From Selenomonadales bacterium (GTDB lineage: Bacteria; Bacillota; Negativicutes; Sporomusales; UBA7701), in the NCBI GenBank assembly GCA_029975165.1, contig JARKPR010000039.1:1-64000 (forward strand): DNA of 64,000 bases, in the 5' to 3' direction. Position numbers and translations under genes: made by a program. This document shows positions 51,938 through 60,438 of this stretch, piece by piece. Below the pieces are notes generated by a model, which was not told the origin of the DNA, did not search any database, and was given only the letters and a program-made list of their open reading frames with translations. Positions within the stretch are counted from its first letter, which is position 1; the number at the start of each line of letters is the position of its first letter.

Positions 51938-52516
51938 CTATTTGGTCTTGGCGGCGGCCCGGGCTTGGCGGTATTGCCGTTCGAGCTGGTCGTCGAAGCA
52001 GGAAATGGCCACGACCTGGCTGTCTTTGTGCTTGTCGTTGTCGATGAAGGCGCCGGTCGTTTTCATGATGGAGATGTAGGCGAAGTCGGGCGCGGGTTTG
52101 TAGGGGCTGCGGAACAGCCAGAAGGGCGCGGGCGCGGCCGAGCTACGCTTGATGATGTCGGGAGGTCCCAATTTGTTGGCGTGAGCGGTATACAGGTTGT
52201 TGAAGGCCGTGCCGTCGGGGTCGGGGATGAGGATGACGCCGCCGGCCAGTTCGCCGGCGACGAAGCAGAAGCTGAAGTCGGCCGGGTAGCCGCCGAATTC
52301 ACCGCGGAAGACGAGCATGTCGCGGTTTTCGCTTTCCAGGACGGCGCTAAACGGTCCTGCGGCGACCGCTTTCTTGGTCGCGGCCGGATCGGCGCCCCAG
52401 GGAGCGCCGCAGAAGCCGTCGAGAAAGCGGGCGGGAGGGGCGGCCAGGGCGACGGGCAGGAGCAGGACGACCGCCAAGATCAGGACGAGAGGCATGGCGA
52501 GGAGCTTGACGCGCAT
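51938..52516 (-). CDS. secreted protein of unknown function
   Basis: The 192-residue protein has a signal peptide (LLAMPLVLILAVVLLLPVALA). The mature part begins FLDGFCGAPWGADPAATKKA and continues with a beta-rich domain (MLVFRGEFGGYPADFSFCFV, YISIMKTTGAFIDNDK). The W-G-xxP start of the mature part recalls small secreted proteins of Proteobacteria and anaerobes with no known role. AAGGAGG lies seven bases upstream of ATG 52516. Confidence 0.7.
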   Translation of the reverse strand: MRVKLLAMPLVLILAVVLLLPVALAAPPARFLDGFCGAPWGADPAATKKAVAAGPFSAVLESENRDMLVFRGEFGGYPADFSFCFVAGELAGGVILIPDPDGTAFNNLYTAHANKLGPPDIIKRSSAAPAPFWLFRSPYKPAPDFAYISIMKTTGAFIDNDKHKDSQVVAISCFDDQLERQYRQARAAAKTK

Positions 52517-52600
52517 CGGGAGCCTCCTTAAACGTTCTCTTTTTGTACGTTCGTCCTGCTGGCACGGTTTTCCTGCCCGTACAGACCTAGTTTGGTCGAC

Positions 52601-52786
52601 GTGAGGATGTTCAGAAGGCCCCAGATGCAAGGCGGTTCCGCCGGGCGCGCCGCGCCGCGTACTTCGGGGCGTACGCAAGCAAGCGTCCGGCGGAACAAGA
52701 GCGCCCCTCTTAGCGCTTTAGCGGTTAGAGGGGCGGCCTACCCCTTTGCGGGTGCAACGCAGATGGGGCCTTATCAACGTCCTCAC
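52601..52786. repeat. palindromic repeat element, long copy
   Basis: Outer arms GTGAGGATGTT (52601-52611) and AACGTCCTCAC (52776-52786) pair with one G-U type change. Inside, GGCCCCA (52617-52623) pairs with TGGGGCC (52764-52770), flanking GATGCAAGGCG on one side and CAACGCAGA on the other. Three more hairpins fill the interior, including CGCCCCTCT with AGAGGGGCG and TTCCGCCGG with CCGGCGGAA. The outer arm includes the azlD stop codon. It shares borders with the short copy at 46.55 kb. Confidence 0.78.
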
Positions 52787-53100
52787 CAGAGGCGGAGGAG
52801 GAGGATGGTGGCCATGCCGATGCCCATCGTCACCGGCACGCTGCCGAAGCGCCAGGCGGCGAGGGCGGCGACGAGGCCGGCCAGGAGGTAGGGGTTGTGC
52901 CAGGTGAGGTCGAGGCGGCCTTGGGGGAGGAGGAGGGAGGGGGCGATGAGGGCGGTGAGGATGCCGGTGGGGACGTGCCTGAGCCAGCGTCCGAGCCAGG
53001 CGGGGATGCCGGTGCCGCGGAAGGCGAGCTGGGCGCCGAAGCGGGTGAGGAAGGTGACGGCGGCCATGCCGAGGATGATGGCGAGGATGTCGCTTCTCAT
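52783..53100 (-). CDS. azlD: AzlD-type branched-chain amino acid exporter subunit
   Basis: The 105-residue protein has four membrane segments with the AzlD pattern (IILGMAAVTFLTRFGAQLAF, then WLRHVPTGILTALIAPSLLL). AzlCD exports branched-chain amino acids or analogues. It overlaps azlC by four bases. Its stop codon lies inside the outer arm of the palindromic element. Confidence 0.92.
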   Translation of the reverse strand: MRSDILAIILGMAAVTFLTRFGAQLAFRGTGIPAWLGRWLRHVPTGILTALIAPSLLLPQGRLDLTWHNPYLLAGLVAALAAWRFGSVPVTMGIGMATILLLRLW

Positions 53101-53801
53101 GCTTTCGCCTCCTTGTCGGGGGAGGGTTCGAGGAGGCCGCCGACGAGGGTGGCGGCGAGGGCGGCGAGGAGGATGTACCATTTGCCGGGGAGAAGGAGGG
53201 CGGCGGCTACGGCGACGACGGCGGCGACGAGGCAGACGGCGAGGCTGGCAGGGGTGGCGAGGCGGGGGACGAGCATGGCAAGGAAGGTGGCGGGCAGGGC
53301 GAAGTCGAGCCCCCAGGCGAGCGGGTCGGGGATGTATTCGCCAAGGAGGACGCCGGCGACGGTGGCGAGGAACCAGGCGACGTAGAGGGCGGCGCTGGCG
53401 CCGAGCTGGTGGCTGTCGCTGTAGCCGTGGCGGGCGATGCGGTCCATGGTGACGGCGTAGCTTTCGTCGACCATGACGAAGGCGAGGAGGGCCTGGCGGG
53501 CGAGGGGCAGGCGGGTGAGGTAGGGGGCGAGGGAGGCGCCCATGAGGAGGTGGCGGAGGTTGATGAGGAGGGTGGTGAGGACGATGAGGGTGAAGTCGGC
53601 GACGCCCATGCCGAGCATGGTGACGCTGATGAATTGGGCGGCGCCGGCGAAGACGGCGAGGGACATGAGGACGGTCTCAAGGGGGGTGAGGCCGACGGTG
53701 AGGCCGACGATGCCGAAGGTAGCGCCGAAGGGGACGACGCCGAGGAGGATGGGCAGGGCGTCGCGGACGCCGCGGTGGAGGTCGGCGGTGTTGACGGTCA
53801 T
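53097..53801 (-). CDS. azlC: AzlC-type branched-chain amino acid exporter subunit
   Basis: The 234-residue protein has the AzlC signature GVRDALPILLGVVPFGATFG, then FAGAAQFISVTMLG and LLINLRHLLMGASLAPYL. It is the large subunit of the AzlCD exporter in the inner membrane. AGGAG lies nine bases upstream of the ATG. The operon diverges from a MocR-type regulator gene, its likely controller. Confidence 0.93.
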   Translation of the reverse strand: MTVNTADLHRGVRDALPILLGVVPFGATFGIVGLTVGLTPLETVLMSLAVFAGAAQFISVTMLGMGVADFTLIVLTTLLINLRHLLMGASLAPYLTRLPLARQALLAFVMVDESYAVTMDRIARHGYSDSHQLGASAALYVAWFLATVAGVLLGEYIPDPLAWGLDFALPATFLAMLVPRLATPASLAVCLVAAVVAVAAALLLPGKWYILLAALAATLVGGLLEPSPDKEAKA

Positions 53802-53811
53802 GGCGGTCAGC

Positions 53812-53863
53812 TCCTGTCGGGTTGGTTATTTTCTATGATACCCGACAGGAAATCCAGGGTAAA
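53812..53863 (-). promoter_or_regulatory. azlCD promoter with inverted-repeat operator
   Basis: On the minus strand TTTACC (53863-53858) and TATCAT (53840-53835) are 17 bases apart. An 11-base inverted repeat, TCCTGTCGGGT (53812-53822) and ACCCGACAGGA (53840-53850), brackets the -10 element and the start region. MocR-type proteins bind such paired sites, and the mocR-like gene starts 72 bases away in the other direction. Confidence 0.62.
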
Positions 53864-53921
53864 TATCCAATTAGGGAAATATAGCAGATATTTGGCTATT
53901 TAGCGAGGGGGTTTCGGCAAA

Positions 53922-55424
53922 ATGGAGATATCCATTGCTCTGAAAGCCGGCGAGGCGGCGGCGACGGTGCCGATGTACGAGCAGATCGCGGCCCAGCTCG
54001 CCGCGCAGATAAAGGGCCAGGTGCTGGCGGCGGGGACGAAGCTGCCGCCGGAGCGCCAGCTGGCCGAGCAGTGCGGGGTGAGCCGGACGACGGCGATCAA
54101 CGCTTACCGCCGGCTGGAGGAGATGGGGCTCGTGCGCACGCGGGTGGGCAGCGGGACGTACGTGGCCGAGGGGGCGGGGGAGGCGGCGCTGCCGATGCCG
54201 TGGCACCAGCTGCTGGTGCCGGCCTGGCAGAGCCCGGTGTCGGGGATCATCCGCGACCTAGTGGCTATGGATGCGCAGGGGACGGGCATTTCGATGGCCA
54301 CGGGGATGCCCGATCCGCGGATGTACCCGTGGGATGCTTTCCGGGAGCTTCTCGGCCGGGAAGAGATGGCGATGGCGGACCTGGGCCATATCGCGACCGA
54401 GGGCTACGGGCCGCTGCGGGAGGCGCTGGCGGCCCGCCACGCGGCCGGCGGCGTGGCTGCCGGGGCGGAGAACGTGGCGGTGGTGGCCGGCTCGCAGCAG
54501 GGCCTGTATCTGTTGGCGAAGGTGTTTTTGAATCCGGGCGATTATGTGGTGGTGGAGTCGCCGACGTATCTGGGGGCGCTGCAGATGTTCCAGGCGGCGG
54601 GGGCGCGGCTGCTGACGCTGCCGGCGGCGGGGCCGCTGCAGCTCGATCTGCTGGAGGATTATCTGATCCGCTACCGGCCGAAGCTGATGTATGTGCTGCC
54701 GACGTTCCAGAACCCGAGCGGCCGGGTGATGCCGCTGGCGGAACGGCAGGCGCTGCTGGCGCTGGCGGCCCGCCACCGGCTGGCGGTGATCGAGGACGAC
54801 CCGTACAGCGACCTGTATTACGACCAGGCGCCGCCGCCGCCGCTGAAGGCGCTCGACCAGCACGGCGGGGTGATTTACCTGCGGACGTTTTCGAAGACGG
54901 TGTTCCCCGGCCTGCGGGTGGGCTGGGTGGTGGCGCCGGAGGCGGTGATCAACCGCCTGGCGCAGGAGAAGCAGTATGTGGATCTGCACAGCAACAATCT
55001 GGCGCAGTGGCTGCTGCACAGGTTCCTGGCCGGCGGGCAGCTCGACGGACACCTGGCTGCCGCCCGCGGCGAGTACCGGCGGCGGCGCGACGCCACGGCC
55101 CATGCGCTGCGGCGCTATGCCGGCGACCGGCTGAGCTACGTTGCGCCGGGCGGGGGGTTTTATTTCTGGTGCCGGCTGACGGGACGGGCGACAACGCGGA
55201 CGCTGCTGGCCGAGGCGGCCCGCGAGGGGGTGAGCTTCGTGCCGGGGGACGCGTTTTACCCCGGGACGGAGGGGGATAAGGAGTTCCGCCTGTGCTACGC
55301 GACGAACGACGCAGCGGGGCTGCAGGAAGGGGTGCGGCGCCTGGCGCGGGCGGTGGCCGCCGCCGAGAAGCAGGGCGGCGCGGCGCGGACGGGTGCGCCC
55401 GGCCCAAGGCCGCCGATAATTTGA
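53922..55424 (+). CDS. MocR/PdxR-type regulator: GntR HTH fused to aminotransferase
   Basis: The 500-residue protein has a GntR winged helix (about 15-85: KLPPERQLAEQCGVSRTTAI, then YRRLEEMGLV) and a type I aminotransferase domain (about 115-480) with VAGSQQGLYLLAKVFLNPGD, YVLPTFQNPSGRVMP, and the PLP lysine in RTFSKTVFPGLRVGW. MocR proteins use PLP or an amino-acid adduct as effector. Divergence from azlCD suggests control of amino-acid export. The residues after about 480 are low-complexity. Confidence 0.92.
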   Translation: MEISIALKAGEAAATVPMYEQIAAQLAAQIKGQVLAAGTKLPPERQLAEQCGVSRTTAINAYRRLEEMGLVRTRVGSGTYVAEGAGEAALPMPWHQLLVPAWQSPVSGIIRDLVAMDAQGTGISMATGMPDPRMYPWDAFRELLGREEMAMADLGHIATEGYGPLREALAARHAAGGVAAGAENVAVVAGSQQGLYLLAKVFLNPGDYVVVESPTYLGALQMFQAAGARLLTLPAAGPLQLDLLEDYLIRYRPKLMYVLPTFQNPSGRVMPLAERQALLALAARHRLAVIEDDPYSDLYYDQAPPPPLKALDQHGGVIYLRTFSKTVFPGLRVGWVVAPEAVINRLAQEKQYVDLHSNNLAQWLLHRFLAGGQLDGHLAAARGEYRRRRDATAHALRRYAGDRLSYVAPGGGFYFWCRLTGRATTRTLLAEAAREGVSFVPGDAFYPGTEGDKEFRLCYATNDAAGLQEGVRRLARAVAAAEKQGGAARTGAPGPRPPII

Positions 55425-55466
55425 GGTTTCCCCGTATTCTTTCTTGAACGGCCGTCAATGCACAAC

Positions 55467-55494
55467 AAACCCGCTGACGCTTGTCAGCGGGTTT
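55467..55494. terminator. terminator between the MocR gene and serC
   Basis: AAACCCGCTGAC-GCTT-GTCAGCGGGTTT, a 12-base-pair perfect stem between convergent genes. Confidence 0.82.
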
Positions 55495-55498
55495 GTAA

Positions 55499-56584
55499 TT
55501 AGCCGTTAGTTTTTTGAAAATCAATCATGAACTGGGCTAATGCCCGGCACGTCTCTTCCGGCACGGCGTTGTACGCCGAGGCGCGGCAGCCGCCGACGGA
55601 GCGGTGGCCGGCGAGGCCGACGAAGCCCGCTTTCTTGGCCTCGTCGAGGAATTTTTTCTCCAGTTCCTCGCTGGCGAGGCGGAAGGTGATGTTCATGAGC
55701 GAGCGGCTGTCGGGGCGGGCGTGGCCGCGGTAGAAGCCGCCGCTGTTGTCGATGGCGCCGTAGATGTGGCCGGCTTTGGCGATGTTGCGCTTGTGGATGG
55801 CGTCGACGCCGCCCTGCTCCTTGATCCAGCCGAGGACGAGGTTCATGATGTAGACGCCGAAGGTGGGCGGGGTGTTGTAGAGGGAGTTATTTTTGGCGTG
55901 GGTGGCGTAGCTGAGCATGGTGGGCACGCCGCTGTTGGCGCGCTCGAGGAAGCCGCGGCGGACGATGACGAGGGTGACGCCGGCCGGGCCGAGGTTCTTC
56001 TGGGCGCCGGCGTAGATGAGGGCGAAGCGGCCGATGTCGACCGGGCGGGCGAGGATGTCACTGGACATGTCGGCGATGAGGGGGACGGCGCCGGTGTCGG
56101 GGAAGGACGGCCACTGGGTGCCGTAGAGGGTGTTGTTGGAGGTGAGATGGATGTAAGCGGCTCCGGGCGGGATGCTGATGTCGCCGGCCGCCGGGATGTG
56201 GCGGTAGCCGTCGTCCTTGGTGCTGGCGGCTTCGAAGGCCTGGCCGAATTGTTTTGCCTCGCTGTATGCCTTCTCGGCCCAGCCGCCGGTGAGGATGTAG
56301 CCGGCCTGGCCGCCGGGCGGGAGAGAATTCATTGGCACCATGGCGAACTGGAGGCTGGCGCCGCCCTGGAGGAAGAGGACGTCGTAGTCGGCGGGGATGG
56401 CCATCAGTTCTTTGAGGAGGGTGATGGTCTCGTTGTGGACGGCGTCGTATTCCTTGCCGCGGTGGCTCATTTCCAGGAGCGACATGCCGGCGCCGCGGAA
56501 GTCGACCAGCTCGGCCTGGGCTTTCTGGAGTACCGGCAGGGGCAGGGCCGACGGGCCGGCGTTGAAGTTGTAGGCGCGCTTCAT
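55499..56584 (-). CDS. serC: phosphoserine aminotransferase
   Basis: The 361-residue class V aminotransferase starts YNFNAGPSALPLPVLQKAQA and shows SHRGKEYDAV, FLQGGASLQFAMVPMN, and the PLP lysine in YAGAQKNLGPAGVTLVIV. It makes 3-phosphoserine in serine synthesis, and can act in vitamin B6 synthesis. GGGGG lies upstream of the ATG. No serA or serB is adjacent. Confidence 0.96.
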   Translation of the reverse strand: MKRAYNFNAGPSALPLPVLQKAQAELVDFRGAGMSLLEMSHRGKEYDAVHNETITLLKELMAIPADYDVLFLQGGASLQFAMVPMNSLPPGGQAGYILTGGWAEKAYSEAKQFGQAFEAASTKDDGYRHIPAAGDISIPPGAAYIHLTSNNTLYGTQWPSFPDTGAVPLIADMSSDILARPVDIGRFALIYAGAQKNLGPAGVTLVIVRRGFLERANSGVPTMLSYATHAKNNSLYNTPPTFGVYIMNLVLGWIKEQGGVDAIHKRNIAKAGHIYGAIDNSGGFYRGHARPDSRSLMNITFRLASEELEKKFLDEAKKAGFVGLAGHRSVGGCRASAYNAVPEETCRALAQFMIDFQKTNG

Positions 56585-56670
56585 GATCGTGGTCCCCCTT
56601 GTGCAACATTCACAGACATTATATTATTGTAGAATATTTTACCTTGCCGGCGGCGCGGCGTCAAATTTGT

Positions 56671-56698
56671 TTGGGCATACTATTATTTTATGTATACA
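56671..56698 (+). promoter_or_regulatory. candidate promoter of the hydrogenase operon
   Basis: TTGGGC at 56671-56676 and TATACA at 56693-56698 are 16 bases apart in an AT-rich stretch. The predicted leader of about 145 bases contains TTGCGC-TG-GCGCAA, CCGGTC-TT-GACCGG and a GGCGT/ACGCC pair, which may be regulatory. Confidence 0.45.
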
Positions 56699-56850
56699 AT
56701 ATTTTTGTAATCGACAGGATTTTACGCGAGGGCGTCGAATTGAATTTACGCCATCAAGCGATTTTGCGCTGGCGCAACTTTCGGGCAGCCCGGTCTTGAC
56801 CGGTACTTGGGTCAGGGCCGGTATTTATTTTTTAGGTGGGGAAGGGAATT

Positions 56851-58869
56851 ATGGAGTTCATTCATTTGTACGCGGCGATGGCCGGGGCTTTCGCGGCGGC
56901 GATGGCCGGGGCGCTTATTTTCCGGGAACGCCCGGCGGTCGCCAACTGGCTGGCCCACGGGTTGTCGGCCGCGGGCTGCTTGCTGGCCGTGGCCGGGGCG
57001 GCCCGGGTGTTCGCCGCCGGACCGCAGGCGTTCGGCCTGCCGGTGGATACGCTGTTCGGGGCGGTGACGGTGCGGGCGGATTATCTGTCCGCCTTTTTCC
57101 TGGCGGTGATCGGGACGGTGGGGGCGGCGGCGAGCGTGTACGCGCTGGCCTACAGCCGCGAGTATTACGGCCGGCGGCTGGGGTCGATGGGGCTGCTGTA
57201 CGCGGCGTTCCTGCTGTCGATGCTGGTGGTGGTGACGGTCAGCCAGGTGGTGGCGTTCGTCGTGGCCTGGGAGCTGATGACGGTGGCGTCGTTCCTGCTG
57301 GTGGCCCACGAGCGGGAAAAGGCGGCGGCGAGCCGGGCGGCCTATGTGTATTTCGTGATGACCCATATCGGCACGGCGTTCATTATCGTGGCGTTTTTGC
57401 TGCTGGTGCCGCCGGGAGGGAGCCTGGATTTCGCCGCTCTGGCGGCGCCGGCGGGCTGGCTGCGGGACGCGGCGTTCGTGTGCGCGCTGATCGGCTTCGG
57501 GACGAAGGCGGGGATAATCCCCTTGCACGTGTGGCTGCCTGAGGCCCATCCGGCGGCGCCGACCCATGTGTCGGCGGTGATGTCGGGGGTGATGATCAAG
57601 ACGGCGATCTACGGGCTGGCGCGGTTTTACCTGGAGTTCCTCGGCCCCGGGCCGCTGTGGTGGGGGGCCGCGGTGCTGGCGGCGGCGGCGCTGTCGTCGG
57701 TGCTGGGGGTGCTGTACGCGCTGATGCAGCATGATGTGAAGCGCCTGCTGGCGTATCACAGCGTGGAGAATATCGGCATCATCTTGCTGGGGGTGGGCGG
57801 CGGCCTGCTGTTCGCGAGCGCGGGCCTGCCGGCGCTGGCCGGCCTGGCGTGGGCGGCGGCGCTATTCCACGTGCTGAATCACGCGCTGTTCAAGTCGCTG
57901 CTGTTCATGGGGGCGGGGGCGGTGCTGCAGGCGGCCCACACCCGCGATATCGAGCATTTGGGCGGGCTGATCCGCTTTATGCCTTATACGGCGTTGTTTT
58001 TCCTGGTGGGGGCGGTGGCGATTTCCGGCCTGCCGCCGCTGAACGGGTTCGCGAGCGAGTGGCTGACGTTCCAGGCGCTGGTGGCGCTGCCGGCGGCGGT
58101 GGCCGGGATGGCCGGCAAGCTGGCGGCGGCGGTGCTGGTGAGCGTGCTCGGCCTGACGGGCGCGCTGGCGGCGGCCTGCTTCGTGAAGGTGTTCGCGATG
58201 ATTTTCCTCGCCAAGCCGCGCAGCGAGCAGGCCGCGGCAGCGCGGGAGGCCTCCTGGCTGATGCTGGCGCCGATGGGCGCGCTGGCGGCGCTGTGCGTGG
58301 CGCTGGGCGTGCTGCCGGTGTGGCTGATAAGCTTGCTGACCGGGACGGTGGCCCCGTTCCTGGGCGAGGGGGCGAAGGCGGCGCTGGCGGAGGGCGCTTG
58401 GCATACGGCGGGCTTTAGGGCGACGGCGGCGGCGGGTGCGATGTCGCCGGCGGCGCTGGTGGCGCTGCTGCTGGCGGGGCTGGCGGCGGCGGCCGTGGCG
58501 TACCGGGCGTTCGGCCGGGTGGAGCGCGCGGCCGGGGAGACCTGGACGTGCGGCATCGTGCCGACGGCGCGGATGGAGTATACGGCGACCGGCTTCGCGG
58601 AGCCCATCCGCCGGGCGTTCGCGGCGGTGCTGCTGCCGAAGCCGGATGTGGTGGTGGAGGAGGACCCGCACCATTATTTTGGCCGGCGGATGGTCTTCCA
58701 TGTGCGGATAACTTACATTTTTACCGAGGCCGTGTACCGGCCGGCGAGCCGGGGAGCCGTGGCCCTGGCGCAGTTCATGAAACGCCTTCAGACCGGCAGC
58801 GTGCAATTATATGTGGGCTATATCCTGGCGGTGACGGTGGCCGTGCTGGTCTGGAGCACAAGGTGGTGA
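56851..58869 (+). CDS. hyfB: group 4 hydrogenase membrane subunit, HyfB-like (antiporter-type)
   Basis: The 672-residue NuoL/MrpA-type protein has about 15 membrane segments. The proton-channel region reads WELMTVASFLLVAHEREKAA with the key Glu, then FGTKAGIIPLHVWLPEAHPA and LAYHSVENIGIILLG. ATG 56851 follows GGGGAAGGG. It probably couples hydrogen turnover to ion movement across the inner membrane. First gene of the hydrogenase operon; its stop overlaps the start of the next gene. Confidence 0.93.
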   Translation: MEFIHLYAAMAGAFAAAMAGALIFRERPAVANWLAHGLSAAGCLLAVAGAARVFAAGPQAFGLPVDTLFGAVTVRADYLSAFFLAVIGTVGAAASVYALAYSREYYGRRLGSMGLLYAAFLLSMLVVVTVSQVVAFVVAWELMTVASFLLVAHEREKAAASRAAYVYFVMTHIGTAFIIVAFLLLVPPGGSLDFAALAAPAGWLRDAAFVCALIGFGTKAGIIPLHVWLPEAHPAAPTHVSAVMSGVMIKTAIYGLARFYLEFLGPGPLWWGAAVLAAAALSSVLGVLYALMQHDVKRLLAYHSVENIGIILLGVGGGLLFASAGLPALAGLAWAAALFHVLNHALFKSLLFMGAGAVLQAAHTRDIEHLGGLIRFMPYTALFFLVGAVAISGLPPLNGFASEWLTFQALVALPAAVAGMAGKLAAAVLVSVLGLTGALAAACFVKVFAMIFLAKPRSEQAAAAREASWLMLAPMGALAALCVALGVLPVWLISLLTGTVAPFLGEGAKAALAEGAWHTAGFRATAAAGAMSPAALVALLLAGLAAAAVAYRAFGRVERAAGETWTCGIVPTARMEYTATGFAEPIRRAFAAVLLPKPDVVVEEDPHHYFGRRMVFHVRITYIFTEAVYRPASRGAVALAQFMKRLQTGSVQLYVGYILAVTVAVLVWSTRW

Positions 58870-59798
58870 GCGCGGTGGAGATGCTGACGCAGCTTGTTTT
58901 CAGCCTGGGGCAGGCGGCCGTGCTGGCCGCGGCCGCGCCGCTGACGGCCGGCGTGATAAAGACGGCCAAGGCCCGCTTGCAGAGCCGGCGGGGGCCCGGC
59001 GTTTTGCAGCCTTACCGCGATCTGGCGAAGTTCCTCCGCAAGGGGAGCGTGGTGTCGCCGACGACGTCGTGGCTGTTTGCGGCCGCGCCGGGCATTTATT
59101 TCGCGGCGGCGGCCGGGGCGGCGGCCCTGACGCCGGTGGCGGCGGCGCTCGTCCCCGGCCGGGGGGCGGGGTTCGCCGATTTGTTCATGCTGCTTTATCT
59201 GTTCGCCCTCGGCCGCTTTTTCCTGGCGTTGGCGTCGCTGGATGCGGGCAGCGCGTTCGGCGGCATGGGCGGCTCGCGGGAGATGTTCATCGCGGTGCTG
59301 GCCGAGCCGGCCATCCTGCTGGCGCTGCTGACAGTGGCGCTGCCGGCCGGAGGGACCGGCCTGGCGGCGATGGCGGCGGCGGCGGCCGGCCGGAGCTGGG
59401 ACCTGGCGGCGATGTTCGCGGCCGGGGCGTTCTTCCTCGTGCTCATCGCCGAGACGGGGCGCATCCCGGTGGATAACCCCGATACCCATCTGGAGCTGAC
59501 GATGGTCCACGAGGGAATGATCCTCGAATATTCCGGCCGCCCGCTGGGCCTCATCCACTGGGCGGTGGCGATAAAGCAGCTGGTGATGATGACGCTGTTC
59601 GCGGCGCTGTTCCTGCCGGGCGGGCCGAGCGACTGGCCCGCGGCGGCGCAGGCGGCGCTGCTGGCGGCGAAGGTGGCGGCCGTGGCACTGGCGCTGGCGC
59701 TGGCGGAGACGCTGACGAATAAGATGCGGCTGTTCAAGGTGCCGGCGTTCATGGCGGTGGCCGGGGTGCTGGCGCTGCTGGCGCTGGTGGCGCAGTAG
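58866..59798 (+). CDS. hyfC: group 4 hydrogenase membrane subunit, HyfC/NuoH-like
   Basis: About 310 residues with the NuoH-type signature ARLQSRRGPGVLQPYRDLAK, then AETGRIPVDNPDTHLELTMV and TLTNKMRLFKVPAFMA. It anchors the peripheral arm and lies at the quinone-site-like junction. Three in-frame starts are close together (GTG 58866, GTG 58875, ATG 58881); the first overlaps the hyfB stop, the last gives the most typical N-terminus (MLTQLVFSLGQAAVL). Confidence 0.92.
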   Translation: MSAVEMLTQLVFSLGQAAVLAAAAPLTAGVIKTAKARLQSRRGPGVLQPYRDLAKFLRKGSVVSPTTSWLFAAAPGIYFAAAAGAAALTPVAAALVPGRGAGFADLFMLLYLFALGRFFLALASLDAGSAFGGMGGSREMFIAVLAEPAILLALLTVALPAGGTGLAAMAAAAAGRSWDLAAMFAAGAFFLVLIAETGRIPVDNPDTHLELTMVHEGMILEYSGRPLGLIHWAVAIKQLVMMTLFAALFLPGGPSDWPAAAQAALLAAKVAAVALALALAETLTNKMRLFKVPAFMAVAGVLALLALVAQ

Positions 59799-59810
59799 GA
59801 GGGGGAGAGT

Positions 59811-60437
59811 ATGGAGACTCTGGCGATTTTGCTGCTGGCGACGGCGTTCCTGCTGACGCGGACGTCGCGCCTGGCGACGGCGGTGCATATCCTGCTGGCG
59901 CAGTCGGCGGTGGTGGCCGCGGCCTGCGCGGTGGCCGGCTGGCAGGCGGGCGAGACGCATATGTTCGTGGCCGCGCTGCTGACGGTGGTGGTGAAGGCCG
60001 GCCTCATCCCCTACGCGCTGCTCCGCCTGGTGCGGCTGCTGCGGCGGGAGCGGGAGGTCAACCCGGTCATCGGCGCCAATATGACGTCGCTGGCGGCGGT
60101 GGGGGCGATGGTGCTGGCGTACGGCCTGATCGAGCATGCGCTGCCGGCGGTGATAAGCCGCGACGCGGTGGCGACGGCGGTGGCGCTGGTGCTGATCGGC
60201 CTGCTGCTGATCATCACCCGCCGGCAGGCGATCATGCAGATCGTGGGCCTGATAACGATGGAGAACGGCCTGTACCTGCTCGGCCTGTCGACGACGCGCG
60301 GTTTGCCGCTGATCATCGAGCTGGGGATTTTCTTCGATGTGCTGGTGGCGGTGACGGTGATGGTCATCCTCGCCTTCCGGCTGAAGCGCTCTTTCCAGAC
60401 GACCGATACGAGCATTTTGAAGAGGTTGAAGGGTTGA
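59811..60437 (+). CDS. hyfE: group 4 hydrogenase membrane subunit, HyfE-like
   Basis: The 208-residue protein has six or seven membrane segments and the HyfE pattern: VAALLTVVVKAGLIPYALLR, then IVGLITMENGLYLLGLSTTR and ELGIFFDVLVAVTVM. Its N-terminal part corresponds to a fused NuoK-like unit. AGGAGGGGG precedes the ATG. It is 12 bases after hyfC. Confidence 0.9.
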   Translation: METLAILLLATAFLLTRTSRLATAVHILLAQSAVVAAACAVAGWQAGETHMFVAALLTVVVKAGLIPYALLRLVRLLRREREVNPVIGANMTSLAAVGAMVLAYGLIEHALPAVISRDAVATAVALVLIGLLLIITRRQAIMQIVGLITMENGLYLLGLSTTRGLPLIIELGIFFDVLVAVTVMVILAFRLKRSFQTTDTSILKRLKG

Positions 60438-60438
60438 G

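Noticed and set aside
56760-56790. Sigma-54 promoter before hyfB
   Set aside because: TGGCGCAACTTTCGGGCA has the TGGC part but not the TTGC at the right distance.
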